DNA of 64,000 nt from Novosphingobium sp. SG919 (GTDB lineage Bacteria > Pseudomonadota > Alphaproteobacteria > Sphingomonadales > Sphingomonadaceae): the NCBI RefSeq assembly GCF_012932495.1, contig NZ_JABCNG010000003.1, positions 458,191 to 522,190 on the forward strand, given 5' to 3'. Made by a program: the position numbers and the translations under genes. The notes under the pieces are model-generated. The model had not been told where the DNA came from, did no database searches, and saw only the letters and a list, made by a program, of their open reading frames with translations. Shown piece by piece: positions 18,114 to 27,055 of this stretch (position 1 is the stretch's first letter; each line of letters opens with the position of its first letter).

Positions 18114-19487
18114 GTGGGGGGCGATCTGAAGGCGGTTGAACAACTTGCAAGCGATCAGGCATCGCTCAAGGCCGCCGCCGGGCTGACCAAACCCACAAAA
18201 TGGTCCGGCCTTGGCGCCAGCCATGATGCCACGCTGATCTGGGGCGAATGCGCCGGGTCGGGCGCGAATCCCTATCGGGTCATGGCCGATCTGCGCGATA
18301 TGGGCAGCAAGTGTACCTGCCCTTCGCGCAAGTTCCCTTGCAAACATGCGCTGGCGCTGCTGTGGATCAATGTCGAGGCGATAGCGCCCTTTCCCGCCGC
18401 CGAAACGCCGGACTGGGTCAGCGACTGGCTGGGCAGGCGGCGGACAGGGGTGGTGGCGAGGCCCGTGGTCAAGGCGGAAAGCGGCGAGGAAAAGAGCCTT
18501 GCGGCAGCGCTGAGCGAAGCGCCCGAACCGGCCACGGACGAGAAGGCAGCAGCGCGGCGCGCGGCAGCCAGCGCCAAACGCGCCGAAGATACCGAGCGTG
18601 CGATCCTCGATGCGCTCGACGCGCTTGAACAATGGATTGGTGACCAGTTGCGGCTTGGCCTCGGCGGCTTTGTCGGCGATGTCACGGCGCGCTGTCGCCG
18701 GATCGCGGCCCGGCTGGTCGATGGCAAGGCGGCGGCGCTGGCTGGCCACATCGACGAACTGCCCGCGCGGCTGCTTGAACAACCCGCTGCTGATCGCATC
18801 CGCGCCGCCACCGTGGAACTGGGGCGCCTGGTGCTGCTGGCGCGTGCCTATCGTGCCGATCCGCGCGCGCCCGAACTGCGCCGCGCGGTGGCAACAACGG
18901 AAAACCGCGAGGCCCTGCTCGCTGATCCCCGGACGATCCGTGTGGCGGGCGTTTGGGAAGTGCTGGGCGAGCAGGTGCGGACACGGCGGGACGGGCTGGT
19001 TTCGCAGACGACATGGCTGCTCAACCTTGGCCCGGATCAGCCGCGCTTTGCCATGCTGCTCGATTTCTTCCCGGCCAGCGCAGGACGGCGGGGATCAGTC
19101 TTTGTACCCGGGGAACAATTCGTGGGTGAAATGGCCTTCTATCCAGCGCGCGCGCCATTGCGGGCGGTGCTGCTGGGGCGTGAGGCGGCGGGCGAGGCGC
19201 TGCGGGCATGGCCGGAGCACGACGAGCCGCTGGAGCAGGCGTTGACCACACCATGGCTCGACGAACCTTGGGCTGTGGCCTGGCCCGTGCTGCTGCCCGC
19301 CGGTAGGATCGGCTTTGACCGCTCTGGCGCGACATGGTGGCGGGGCAGCCACGGGGCACTGCCGCTGGGCGGCGAGGTGACGGGGTTGGCGACAGGCACC
19401 GAATTGACGCGCAGCGTCGGGTTGTGGTCGGGCAACCGGCTCGACCTGCTGGCCGCGCGCACGCCTTGGGGGCGGATCGGTGGCTGA
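18114..19487 (+). CDS. SWIM zinc-finger protein
   Basis: First gene of the five-gene operon, 457 aa. The SWIM finger is C-T-C-P...C-K-H: Cys67, Cys69, Cys76 and His78 (C-x-C-x6-C-x-H), a fold that binds DNA or protein. The flanking text (TKWSGLGASHDATLIWGECAGSG) is typical of bacterial SWIM proteins found beside MoxR ATPases. The start is a GTG with GGAGGG 5 nt upstream. An ATG at 18085 opens a different frame that stops after 14 codons, so either the GTG is real or one base was lost from an older N-terminus. The stop overlaps the next gene by 8 nt. Confidence 0.8.
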   Translation: MGGDLKAVEQLASDQASLKAAAGLTKPTKWSGLGASHDATLIWGECAGSGANPYRVMADLRDMGSKCTCPSRKFPCKHALALLWINVEAIAPFPAAETPDWVSDWLGRRRTGVVARPVVKAESGEEKSLAAALSEAPEPATDEKAAARRAAASAKRAEDTERAILDALDALEQWIGDQLRLGLGGFVGDVTARCRRIAARLVDGKAAALAGHIDELPARLLEQPAADRIRAATVELGRLVLLARAYRADPRAPELRRAVATTENREALLADPRTIRVAGVWEVLGEQVRTRRDGLVSQTTWLLNLGPDQPRFAMLLDFFPASAGRRGSVFVPGEQFVGEMAFYPARAPLRAVLLGREAAGEALRAWPEHDEPLEQALTTPWLDEPWAVAWPVLLPAGRIGFDRSGATWWRGSHGALPLGGEVTGLATGTELTRSVGLWSGNRLDLLAARTPWGRIGG

Positions 19488-20883
19488 AGCGCTGTTGGAT
19501 GGACTGGCCCCGGTCATCACCCGTTGGACGATGGGCGGCAGCGCTGCACATGCAGCGCCCGCTGGCTGGCGCGGCGGGCTGGGCCAAGATGCGGGCGAGG
19601 CGGAACTGCGCCTGCTGGCGCTGACCGGCCAATTGCTGGGCACGATGGCCGTGGCCGAACCGGCGGGAGATCTGCAGGTGCTGGACGACCTTCCGCGCCT
19701 TGCCAAGCCGCCGCTGCCCGAAGCATTGCGTCCGCGCTGCCGGCGCATCTTGGCCGCGCTGCGCGATGCGGATCACCGCCGCGGCCTGCTGGCCCTGCTC
19801 GACCGGCGCGGTTGGACCATGCATCCTGCCGACTGGTTGCCGGGCGCCAATGAGCACGATCTTCCCGCCACGTATGCGGCGTGGCAGGATTGGGTGGCGC
19901 AGGCTGCCGCTTGCGCCGATACGGACGAAATCTCTCCGGAAAACTGGGATCGTTTCGGTCCGGCCGCAAGGCGGGTTGCCTTTGCCGAATTGCGGCGGCG
20001 CGATCCGGCGCGCGCATCGGCGTTGCTCGCCGCCAAGATTGCCAGCGAGACGCCAGACCGGCGGCTGCTCTTTCTCGACCTGCTGACCGGGCTGTCGGCC
20101 ACCGACGTCCCGCTGCTCGAAACCTTGGCCGGCGATCGCGCGCCGCGCGTCAAGGCGCGGGCGATGGCATTGCTGGCCCGGCTGGGAAAGGGCGGTGCGG
20201 TGGACGAGGATGCCCGCGAGATCGCCGGGTTCTTCTCCACGAAAACCACCGGATGGCTGCGTAAATCGCTGCGGATCGTCCCGCAGGAATTGAAGACCTC
20301 CGCGCAGCGTAACCGCCGCGGCGCGCTGATGGAGGCGCTGACGCTGACGGCCATGGCGCAAGCCCTCGCGTTGAGCCCGGAAGAACTGATCGCAGCCTGG
20401 CCTTGGGGCGAGGACACCCATGCCGACCATGCCCTTGCGGCAATGGCGGAGCGCAGCGCTGCCGATGAGGTGGTCGTCCTTGTTGCCGAAGCGCTGGCGT
20501 CGCAGCCAGGCAGCGACATCCTGGCGTTTATTCCGCTGCTGCCCCGCATGTCCGCAACCTGGCGACAGCAAGTGGCGCTGCGCATGCTGGAAGCAAAAGA
20601 GGGCAATTTCCTTCGCGCGCTGCCTTTGGCCGGAGGCGATGGTGAGATCGCCGGCACGATCCGCACCGCTGCGGGCAAGGCGCTGCTAGCATCGCTGGTC
20701 AAGGAGGATGCCAAGCCTGCCGACCATGCGCCTGAATTGGCCGCGCTCGGCTTGCTGTCCGCCCGCGCCGCAGCGTCGGAGGCGCTGGGCCGGCTGACGG
20801 ATGCGGGGCTGATCGCATCGGACCCAAGGCTTGATTTGTTGCGGCTCAACGCCGCGCTCAACGACGAAGGAAGCAATCCATGA
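19480..20883 (+). CDS. DUF5691-family helical-repeat protein
   Basis: Second gene of the operon, 467 aa, GTG start 8 nt inside the SWIM gene. Rich in Ala/Leu helices with HEAT-like units (LLDRRGWTMHPADWLPG; DRAPRVKARAMALLARLG; TKTTGWLRKSLRIVPQ). Its position between SWIM and MoxR genes and the helical-repeat pattern match the family named DUF5691. No catalytic motif is visible. It may be a scaffold or substrate adaptor for the ATPase. The stop overlaps the MoxR start (ATGA). Confidence 0.65.
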   Translation: MAEALLDGLAPVITRWTMGGSAAHAAPAGWRGGLGQDAGEAELRLLALTGQLLGTMAVAEPAGDLQVLDDLPRLAKPPLPEALRPRCRRILAALRDADHRRGLLALLDRRGWTMHPADWLPGANEHDLPATYAAWQDWVAQAAACADTDEISPENWDRFGPAARRVAFAELRRRDPARASALLAAKIASETPDRRLLFLDLLTGLSATDVPLLETLAGDRAPRVKARAMALLARLGKGGAVDEDAREIAGFFSTKTTGWLRKSLRIVPQELKTSAQRNRRGALMEALTLTAMAQALALSPEELIAAWPWGEDTHADHALAAMAERSAADEVVVLVAEALASQPGSDILAFIPLLPRMSATWRQQVALRMLEAKEGNFLRALPLAGGDGEIAGTIRTAAGKALLASLVKEDAKPADHAPELAALGLLSARAAASEALGRLTDAGLIASDPRLDLLRLNAALNDEGSNP

Positions 20884-21959
20884 GCGAGATGCTGCGGATG
20901 CCCGCCGAACAGGCCCACGCCGCCGAACTGGCCGCGCTGGCAGCAGGCGATGTTGGCCGCCGCCCGGCCGGCTGGGCGCTCTCGCCCCAGGCGGTCGTCA
21001 CTTATCTGATGGGCGGCAAGGCGGCGGATGGCGCCGTCATTTCCCCCAAATATGTCGGCGACAAGCGCTTGATCGAAACCGCTGTCGCCACTCTTGCCAC
21101 CGATCGCGCGCTGTTGCTGCTCGGCGTGCCCGGCACCGCCAAGTCATGGGTTTCCGAACATCTTGCTGCGGCGATCACCGGCGATTCGACGATGGTGATC
21201 CAGTGCACCTCGGGCACCGATGAAAACCAGGTTCGCTATGGCTGGAACTATGCACAGTTGCTCGCCCACGGTCCCAGCCGCGAGGCGCTGGTGCCCACCC
21301 CGCTACTGCGCGCGATGGAGCGCGGCAAGCTCTGCCGGTTCGAGGAACTGACCCGCATGGGCAGTGATGTGCAGGACACGCTCATCACCGTGCTTTCGGA
21401 AAAGATGATGCCGATCCCCGAGCTGAACGACACCGTCTATGCTGCGCGCGGCTTCAACGTCATTGCCACTGCCAACAACCGCGACAAGGGGGTGAACGAG
21501 CTGTCCTCGGCGCTTAAACGGCGGTTCAATGTCGTCGTCCTGCCCTTGCCCGATAACGCGCAGCAAGAAGTGGCGATCATCGTCAAGCGCGTGGGCGAAA
21601 TGGCGCAGAGCCTCGATCTGCCCGAGCCGAAAAATGTGGCCGAGGAAGTGGCCCGGGTGGTGGCGATCTTCCGCGAACTGCGCGCAGGCTCGACCGAAGA
21701 CGGCAAAGTCGCGCTCAAAGTGCCATCAGGCGGGCTTTCCACGGCTGAAGCTATCGGCGTGATGGTGGGCGGCATCAGTCAGGCAACCTTCTTCAACGAT
21801 GGCAGGCTGACGCCGGAAACACTGGCCAGCAACATGATCGGCGCGGTGGTGAAAGACCCGGTGCAGGACCGCGCGGTGCTGGGCGAATATCTCGAAACCG
21901 TGCTCAAGAAGCGGCGCGGCTTTGAAGGCTATTATGCCTCGCTGACCGAGATGCTGTGA
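20880..21959 (+). CDS. MoxR-type AAA+ ATPase
   Basis: Third gene of the operon, 359 aa. Walker A is LGVPGTAKSW (81-90), a MoxR/AAA_5 style P-loop; the Walker B position reads CRFEELTRM (around 152-160). Downstream, FNVIATANNRDKGVNELSSALKRRFN is a sensor-1/arginine-finger region typical of MoxR. MoxR ATPases act with vWA proteins as chaperone-like remodelling machines; here the vWA partner is two genes downstream. The ATG overlaps the upstream stop by 4 nt. Confidence 0.9.
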   Translation: MSEMLRMPAEQAHAAELAALAAGDVGRRPAGWALSPQAVVTYLMGGKAADGAVISPKYVGDKRLIETAVATLATDRALLLLGVPGTAKSWVSEHLAAAITGDSTMVIQCTSGTDENQVRYGWNYAQLLAHGPSREALVPTPLLRAMERGKLCRFEELTRMGSDVQDTLITVLSEKMMPIPELNDTVYAARGFNVIATANNRDKGVNELSSALKRRFNVVVLPLPDNAQQEVAIIVKRVGEMAQSLDLPEPKNVAEEVARVVAIFRELRAGSTEDGKVALKVPSGGLSTAEAIGVMVGGISQATFFNDGRLTPETLASNMIGAVVKDPVQDRAVLGEYLETVLKKRRGFEGYYASLTEML

Positions 21960-21963
21960 GCCT

Positions 21964-24180
21964 GTGGTCGCGCCGGTCTCCTATTTCGGTATCCGCCACC
22001 ATGGCCCAGGCTCGGCCCGGCGGCTGGTTGAGGCGCTGGATGATCTACGCCCCTGCGCGGTGCTGATCGAGGGGCCGGCCGACGCCACGCACCTGCTTTC
22101 GATGCTGGCCGATCCGGCGCTGGAAACACCGGTCGCGCTGCTGACCTATGCGCAGGACGATCCCTCCCGCGCGAGCTTCTTCCCTTTCGCCGAATATTCG
22201 CCCGAGTTCCAGGCGGCCCGCTGGTCGCTGGCCCATGGCGCCGATTTGCTCTTTATCGACCTCCCCGCCGCCGACCGTCTGGCCGAGGAGGACAATGCCG
22301 CACCAGAGATACCGCCCAACCCTATCGCCCAAGATCCAATCGGCTCGCTGGCACAGGCTGCTGGCTATGATGATGGCGAATCATGGTGGGCCGATGTCAT
22401 CGAGCAGAACCCTTCTCCCGGCCCGGTCTTTGCCGCAGTTGCCGATGCCATGACTGCGCTGCGACGCGAATCCGGCCCGCTCCCGGCCTACGAGGCTGCG
22501 CGCGAGGCGCATATGCGGATCGAGATCGCCCGCGTCGCCAAGGACAGCCCCGGTCCGGTGGCGGTGGTTTGCGGCGCCTGGCATGTGCCTGCTCTGGCAG
22601 AAAAGCACAGTCTTGCCGCCGACCGCGCTCTGCTCAAGGGCCGCGCCAAGGTGAAGATCAAAGCCACGTGGGCGCCTTGGACCACGCCGCGTCTTGCCTA
22701 TGCCAGTGGCTATGGTGCTGGTGTGGCAGCGCCTGGCTGGTGCGCGCATGTGTGGCACAGCGGCGGGGCGGCGGATAGCAATGCGGTCTGGCTCGCCAAG
22801 ATCGCCCATACCTTGCGCGAGAGGGGGCATTTCGTTTCGACCGCCGCCTTGATCGAAGCGCAGCGGCTTGGCACTGCGCTGGCCGCAATGCGCGGCCGGC
22901 CCACGCCGGGGTTCGAGGAAATGCGCGAGGCCACGATTGCCTGCCTTTGCCATGGCGAACGTGCGGTGTGGGACGACATTGCCGCTCAGTTGCTGGTCGG
23001 TTCGGGCGTTGGCGTGATCCCCAGTGGCACCCCGCTTGCCCCATTGCTCGAAGATCTTGCTCGGCAGCAAAAGGCGACGCGGCTCAAGCCCGAGGCGCTC
23101 GAACGCGCTCTGACGCTCGACTTGCGCAGCGAAAGCGGCCTTGCCCGATCCGCCTTGCTCCACCGCCTGACGGCGCTGGGCATTCCCTGGGGGCGACTGA
23201 CCGACGCCGGGCGTAGCCGCGGGACGTTTCGCGAGAACTGGCTTTTGCGCTGGGAGCCCGAATATGCGGTGCGGCTGGTCGAGAACCTTGTCCATGGCTC
23301 GACCATCGCCGAGGCGGCCGCCAATTGCCTGCTCGAAACCATGCGTGGCGAGGGCAATCTGGGCATGCTCGCGCGGCTGGTTCGCGACGCGATGATTGCC
23401 GATCTGCCACGCGCCACGGATGCAGGCATCGCCCTGATGGAAGAAAAGGCAGCGCTGACTAGCGATTGCCCGGGCATGCTGGTCGCGCTGCCACCCATGG
23501 CCGATGTCCTGCGCTATGGCGAGGCGCGCGCGGGCACGGTTGAACATCTGGCCGCGCTGATGCCGCGCATCGTGGTGCAGGCATCGCTGGCGCTGGCCTA
23601 TGCCGCGCGCAATCTGGACGCCGAGGCGGCCGCGGCGCTGCGCGAGGCGATCCTTGCCGCCGATGGAGCTATCACACTGGCGGAGCTTGGCGGCGATATT
23701 GCGGAAAGCTGGTATACCGCGCTGGCGGCCGTCATTGCCGATCAGCAGGCGACAAGGCTGGTGTCCGGCGCTGCCGCAAGACTGCTTTTTGAAGCGGATC
23801 GGCTTCCCGCCGACGAGGCTGCCACCTTGCTTTCGCGGATGCTCTCTCCCGGCACGCCAGTGGCCGAGGCGGCGGGCTTCTTTGAAGGTTTCTTTGACGG
23901 CATGGGCCAGCGACTGATCCACGATGACCCGCTGCGTGATGCTGTCGATGCCTGGATCAGCGCGCTGGAGGAAGAAGCATTTGTGGCGAGCCTGCCGCTG
24001 TTGCGCCGCGTCTTCTCGCGGCTCGACAAGGCAGAGCGGCGGCGGCTGGCCGATGCCGCGCTGGGGCGTGACGATGTCGGAGGTGGGCGCCTCTATCGCC
24101 TGCTGCCTGCTGCCGCCACGCTTTGGCCCGCGCACGAGGCACGCGTTCTTGCTCTCTTGCAGGCGGGAGCACCCGCATGA
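21964..24180 (+). CDS. DUF5682-family protein (TraB/ChaN/EreA-like N-terminal signatures)
   Basis: Fourth gene, 738 aa. The N-terminal region has YFGIRHHGPGSARRL (7-21), VLIEGPAD (33-40) and VVCGAWHVPALAE (201-213, His207). The set of His-His, Glu-Gly-Pro and Gly-Ala-Trp-His motifs is like metal-dependent TraB/ChaN/erythromycin-esterase-type proteins, and I read this as a possible hydrolase or metal site. The C-terminal 400 residues are helical. The GTG start is 4 nt after the MoxR stop. The family is known only as a domain of unknown function in MoxR/vWA clusters. Confidence 0.7.
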   Translation: MVAPVSYFGIRHHGPGSARRLVEALDDLRPCAVLIEGPADATHLLSMLADPALETPVALLTYAQDDPSRASFFPFAEYSPEFQAARWSLAHGADLLFIDLPAADRLAEEDNAAPEIPPNPIAQDPIGSLAQAAGYDDGESWWADVIEQNPSPGPVFAAVADAMTALRRESGPLPAYEAAREAHMRIEIARVAKDSPGPVAVVCGAWHVPALAEKHSLAADRALLKGRAKVKIKATWAPWTTPRLAYASGYGAGVAAPGWCAHVWHSGGAADSNAVWLAKIAHTLRERGHFVSTAALIEAQRLGTALAAMRGRPTPGFEEMREATIACLCHGERAVWDDIAAQLLVGSGVGVIPSGTPLAPLLEDLARQQKATRLKPEALERALTLDLRSESGLARSALLHRLTALGIPWGRLTDAGRSRGTFRENWLLRWEPEYAVRLVENLVHGSTIAEAAANCLLETMRGEGNLGMLARLVRDAMIADLPRATDAGIALMEEKAALTSDCPGMLVALPPMADVLRYGEARAGTVEHLAALMPRIVVQASLALAYAARNLDAEAAAALREAILAADGAITLAELGGDIAESWYTALAAVIADQQATRLVSGAAARLLFEADRLPADEAATLLSRMLSPGTPVAEAAGFFEGFFDGMGQRLIHDDPLRDAVDAWISALEEEAFVASLPLLRRVFSRLDKAERRRLADAALGRDDVGGGRLYRLLPAAATLWPAHEARVLALLQAGAPA

Positions 24181-25352
24181 GCCAAGACGAACGTATCCGC
24201 CGCTGGACTCTGGCCTTGGGCGTCGAGGAAAGCGAGAGCGAGCGATCGGCCCTCTCGGCATCCGACCTGCGCATGGCGCAGGCGCTTTCCGCGCTTTATG
24301 GCGATGGGGAGGATGGCGGGAAGAAAGGCAGCGGAGGCCTCGGTGCATCGGCCCCACGCGTTGCCCGCTGGCTGGGCGACATTCGCGAGTTCTTCCCCAC
24401 GCCGGTGGTTCAGGTCATCCAGAAAGACGCCTTCGAGCGCAAGGGCCTGCGCCAGATGCTGCTCGAACCGGAATTCCTCGCCACCGTGGAGGCCGATGTC
24501 AGCCTTGTCGCCGATCTCGTCGCGCTGCGCTCGGTGATGCCGGAAAAGACCAAGGAAACCGCGCGCATTGTCATTGCCAAAGTCGTGGCGGAATTGATGG
24601 AGCGGCTGGAACGGCGCACGGGTGATGCGATCCGCGGCGCGCTTGATCGGTCGCGCCGCACCAATCGCCCGCGCTTTGCCGATATTGACTGGCCGCGCAC
24701 GATCCGCGCCAATCTGCGGCATTATCAAGCCGAGCATGGCACAATCGTCCCCGAAAGGCTGGTCGGCTTTCTGCGCCAGCAGCGCCGTATTGCCGACCTT
24801 GATGAAGTCGTGCTCTGTGTCGACCAGTCGGGCTCAATGGCGACGTCGGTGGTCTATGCCTCGATCTTTGCTGCAGTCATGGCGTCGCTCCCTGTGGTGG
24901 CGACCAAGCTCGTCTGCTTCGATACCGCTATCGTCGATCTGACTGAAGAACTGGCTGACCCGGTAGAAGTGCTGTTCGGCGTCCAACTGGGCGGGGGCAC
25001 CGATATCAACCGCGCGGTGGCCTATTGCGAAGAGCGCATCGAGCGTCCGGCCAAGTCGCATCTCGTTTTGATTACCGACCTTTATGAAGGCGGCGATGCG
25101 GAGGCCTTGCTCGACCGGCTGGCGCGCCTGGTGCTTTCGGGCGTCAATGTCATCGTGCTGTTGGCACTCACCGACAGCGGACGCCCTTCCTATGATCCCG
25201 CGCTATCCGCAAAAGTTGCCGCGCTGGACATTCCGGTCTTCGCCTGCACCCCCGATGAGTTCCCCGATCTCATGGGCACCGCGCTGCGCCGCGAGGATAT
25301 CCATAGCTGGGCGGCCGATCGGGATATCAGGCTGATCAGGCCTGACGGATAG
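24177..25352 (+). CDS. von Willebrand factor A (CoxE-like) protein with intact MIDAS
   Basis: Last gene of the operon, 391 aa; the ATG overlaps the DUF5682 stop by 4 nt. An N-terminal helical region of about 200 residues precedes a vWA domain (LDEVVLCVDQSGSMATSVVY). The metal-ion-dependent adhesion site is complete: DQSGS (Asp216, Ser218, Ser220), then GGGTDIN (Thr) and LITDLYEGG (Asp). No signal peptide or membrane helix, so cytoplasmic. It is the expected partner of the MoxR ATPase. No clear terminator follows. Confidence 0.88.
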   Translation: MSQDERIRRWTLALGVEESESERSALSASDLRMAQALSALYGDGEDGGKKGSGGLGASAPRVARWLGDIREFFPTPVVQVIQKDAFERKGLRQMLLEPEFLATVEADVSLVADLVALRSVMPEKTKETARIVIAKVVAELMERLERRTGDAIRGALDRSRRTNRPRFADIDWPRTIRANLRHYQAEHGTIVPERLVGFLRQQRRIADLDEVVLCVDQSGSMATSVVYASIFAAVMASLPVVATKLVCFDTAIVDLTEELADPVEVLFGVQLGGGTDINRAVAYCEERIERPAKSHLVLITDLYEGGDAEALLDRLARLVLSGVNVIVLLALTDSGRPSYDPALSAKVAALDIPVFACTPDEFPDLMGTALRREDIHSWAADRDIRLIRPDG

Positions 25353-25471
25353 GGCATGCCCGGATCGACCGGCATTCACGAACCCGAGCCATGGCATGAG
25401 GCGAGACTTCCCGAGCCGGATGGCCTGAAAAATGCCGCAGATTTCAGCGGCTTGTAAAGCTGTTAGGGATG

Positions 25472-25504
25472 TCCTGAGACCGAGAACTGGAGGTAGCGGG
25501 AATC
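25472..25504 (+). other. Candidate distal attachment site of the island (degenerate tRNA-Gly 3' end)
   Basis: CTGGAGGTAGCGGGAATC (25487-25504) matches the 3' end of tRNA-Gly and its flank at 50604-50624, apart from three missing bases (CGG). TCCTGAGA precedes both copies at the same 15-nt offset. It lies just after the last chromosomal-looking gene and before lower-GC accessory DNA, so I read it as the left end of the integrated element. The match is imperfect. Confidence 0.4.
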
Positions 25505-25601
25505 CAATTGATAAACTAACAATTTGATATGATTTCAGTATGTTGTGTGATTCGAAAATCGGTCCATCACGCGTGCCCCTGTCAAGAAAAATGTGACGCG
25601 G

Positions 25602-25646
25602 TTCGGTTCTCACGAGCGGAATCCAATCCCCGATTCGGCCGAGTCG
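25602..25646. repeat. Right copy of the imperfect repeat flanking the MoxR/vWA cluster
   Basis: TTCGGTTCTCACGAGCGG (25602-25619) continues to AATCCAAT and then CGAT and CCGAGT, paralleling 15389-15434 in the same orientation. The 390-bp stretch 25353-25742 otherwise holds no gene I can support. Confidence 0.4.
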
Positions 25647-25742
25647 CAGATCATGTTCTCGCGTCTCATTCCGGCGCCGATTGGCACCGGAGGAGGGGAA
25701 CAAATTCGGTGCGACAACCGCCCAGAAAATGCAGCAGCAGCT

Positions 25743-26642
25743 TCAGAGCTTGAAGCGGTGCTCTCGGTGCCACCTGAGAAATTGCGGATGCGGGCGATCA
25801 GCTTCGCGCTGCGGCAGCAAGATTCGGCCCGTGGCATTGATGACCGATCGGATGCTGTCAGGATCATTTGCTTGCCGCGAAATCATGATGCGCATGTCGT
25901 CGTCCAGTCCAATCAGACCTCGGTCGAACATCCAATGTGCGGTGCCGGAAAGGGCCAAGCCATTGCTCACAATGTCAGGCCCACTAGCTTCCACGGGGCG
26001 GATGTGAGCGGCCTCAACTTCGGCCCGCCCGCCACCGTTGATGAGCTTTAGCCCGGTGACGGCACAGCGTTCATCATAGGCTCGCAACACAATTCGGCGA
26101 AACACGCGATCGCGCACTACGCGGGAAACGATAGCGGAAACGCGTTCCCTAGCCTCATCGAACACAAAGGGGGCTGACTCTTCACGAACAATTTGTTCGT
26201 CGATTAGCAAATCTGTCCGTGGCAGCAGCGGCTTCTCATCGGCCAGTCCGGCGGCCACGATACGATTGAAGTCGCTGGAAGACAGGCCTCGAACGGCTGC
26301 TTGAGCTCGCCCGGAAATGGCTCCAACCTCGTTGAGCAGGCCGCGTTCGATAGGCCCATCTTCATCAGAAAATGGAACAGGGCTTGCGAAATCCAGATAG
26401 CTGCCGGGCGCGATCAGAGCAAGGTACATGCCGGACGTTGTCGGGTCGGCGATGATCCGCTCGACTTTGGCCACTGCGTAGTAGCCTCGCGTGCCTGTAA
26501 CCTTTCTCGGCTCGTAGTAAATAATCCAGTCGCCGACGCAGGCTCGGGCGCGTTCCAGATACTGTTTCGGAAACTGGTATCGCTCGGCCGGGGTGTCGTC
26601 GTAGATCGAATCAGACCGATGGATGAACACGCCGAATGCCAT
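25743..26642 (-). CDS. HNH endonuclease with PUA/EVE-like N-terminal region
   Basis: A 299-residue protein. The C-terminal domain is an HNH nuclease of the HNH_2 type: RAYDERCAVTG (Cys193), EAAHIRPVE (His213), DIVSNGLALS (Asn227) and TAHWMFDRGLI (His236). The N-terminal half (WIIYYEPRKVTGTRGYYAVAK) is beta-rich and recalls EVE/PUA-like modules that read modified bases, an inference only. Solitary gene at the left end of the island, with lower GC than the flanking core genes. A restriction-type role against foreign DNA is plausible. Confidence 0.75.
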   Translation of the reverse strand: MAFGVFIHRSDSIYDDTPAERYQFPKQYLERARACVGDWIIYYEPRKVTGTRGYYAVAKVERIIADPTTSGMYLALIAPGSYLDFASPVPFSDEDGPIERGLLNEVGAISGRAQAAVRGLSSSDFNRIVAAGLADEKPLLPRTDLLIDEQIVREESAPFVFDEARERVSAIVSRVVRDRVFRRIVLRAYDERCAVTGLKLINGGGRAEVEAAHIRPVEASGPDIVSNGLALSGTAHWMFDRGLIGLDDDMRIMISRQANDPDSIRSVINATGRILLPQREADRPHPQFLRWHREHRFKL

Positions 26643-26941
26643 GACAGAAAGATAGCCCGAAAGCAGCCTGTCGAAAAAGATTAAAGTTCGCGGCTTAAGG
26701 CTGGGTAGTACGACGTCGTAGCCTTATTGGCTGCCGATCGAATTGTGTTGTCCGGGTGTGAGCCGCCAACAGCGGGCGAGCATCAGTCAGGGAATTGCCG
26801 CCGCGATTGCGGACATTCAACGCCTCTTGTCACCTCATCAATAGCTTCCTTCCGTTCATCGCATACGAGAAGCCCTCCAACAAATCCGGTACGTTTCAAT
26901 GTCGGGACTTTTGCGTCAAAAGCGTAGGAGACCAGCCTCCA
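26643..26941. other. Gene-free accessory DNA
   Basis: About 300 bp between the HNH gene and the AbiE unit. Short open frames here have no start context or recognisable product. I see no repeat, tRNA or clear terminator. Confidence 0.4.
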
Positions 26942-27055
26942 CTAGCGGTATTTCATAAACTCGCCACTAACTGTCGTCGCGTCGAACGCAGTGCGAAAGG
27001 CTTGGTAGAAGGCGGTCAGCTTCGCGGAGCGATCACGGGAGAACTGATCGGTCAT
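26942..27055 (-). CDS. 37-residue ORF coupled to abiEii
   Basis: Starts with ATGA overlapping the AbiEii stop and encodes MTDQFSRDRSAKLTAFYQAF and 17 more residues. The coupling and even codon use suggest it is translated. It could be a genuine small third gene or the remnant of a longer one cut short. No homology recognised. Confidence 0.35.
   Translation of the reverse strand: MTDQFSRDRSAKLTAFYQAFRTAFDATTVSGEFMKYR

Noticed and set aside
18085..18129. ATG at 18085 as the SWIM gene start
   Set aside because: This frame stops after 14 codons; the GTG at 18114 with GGAGGG opens the real frame.
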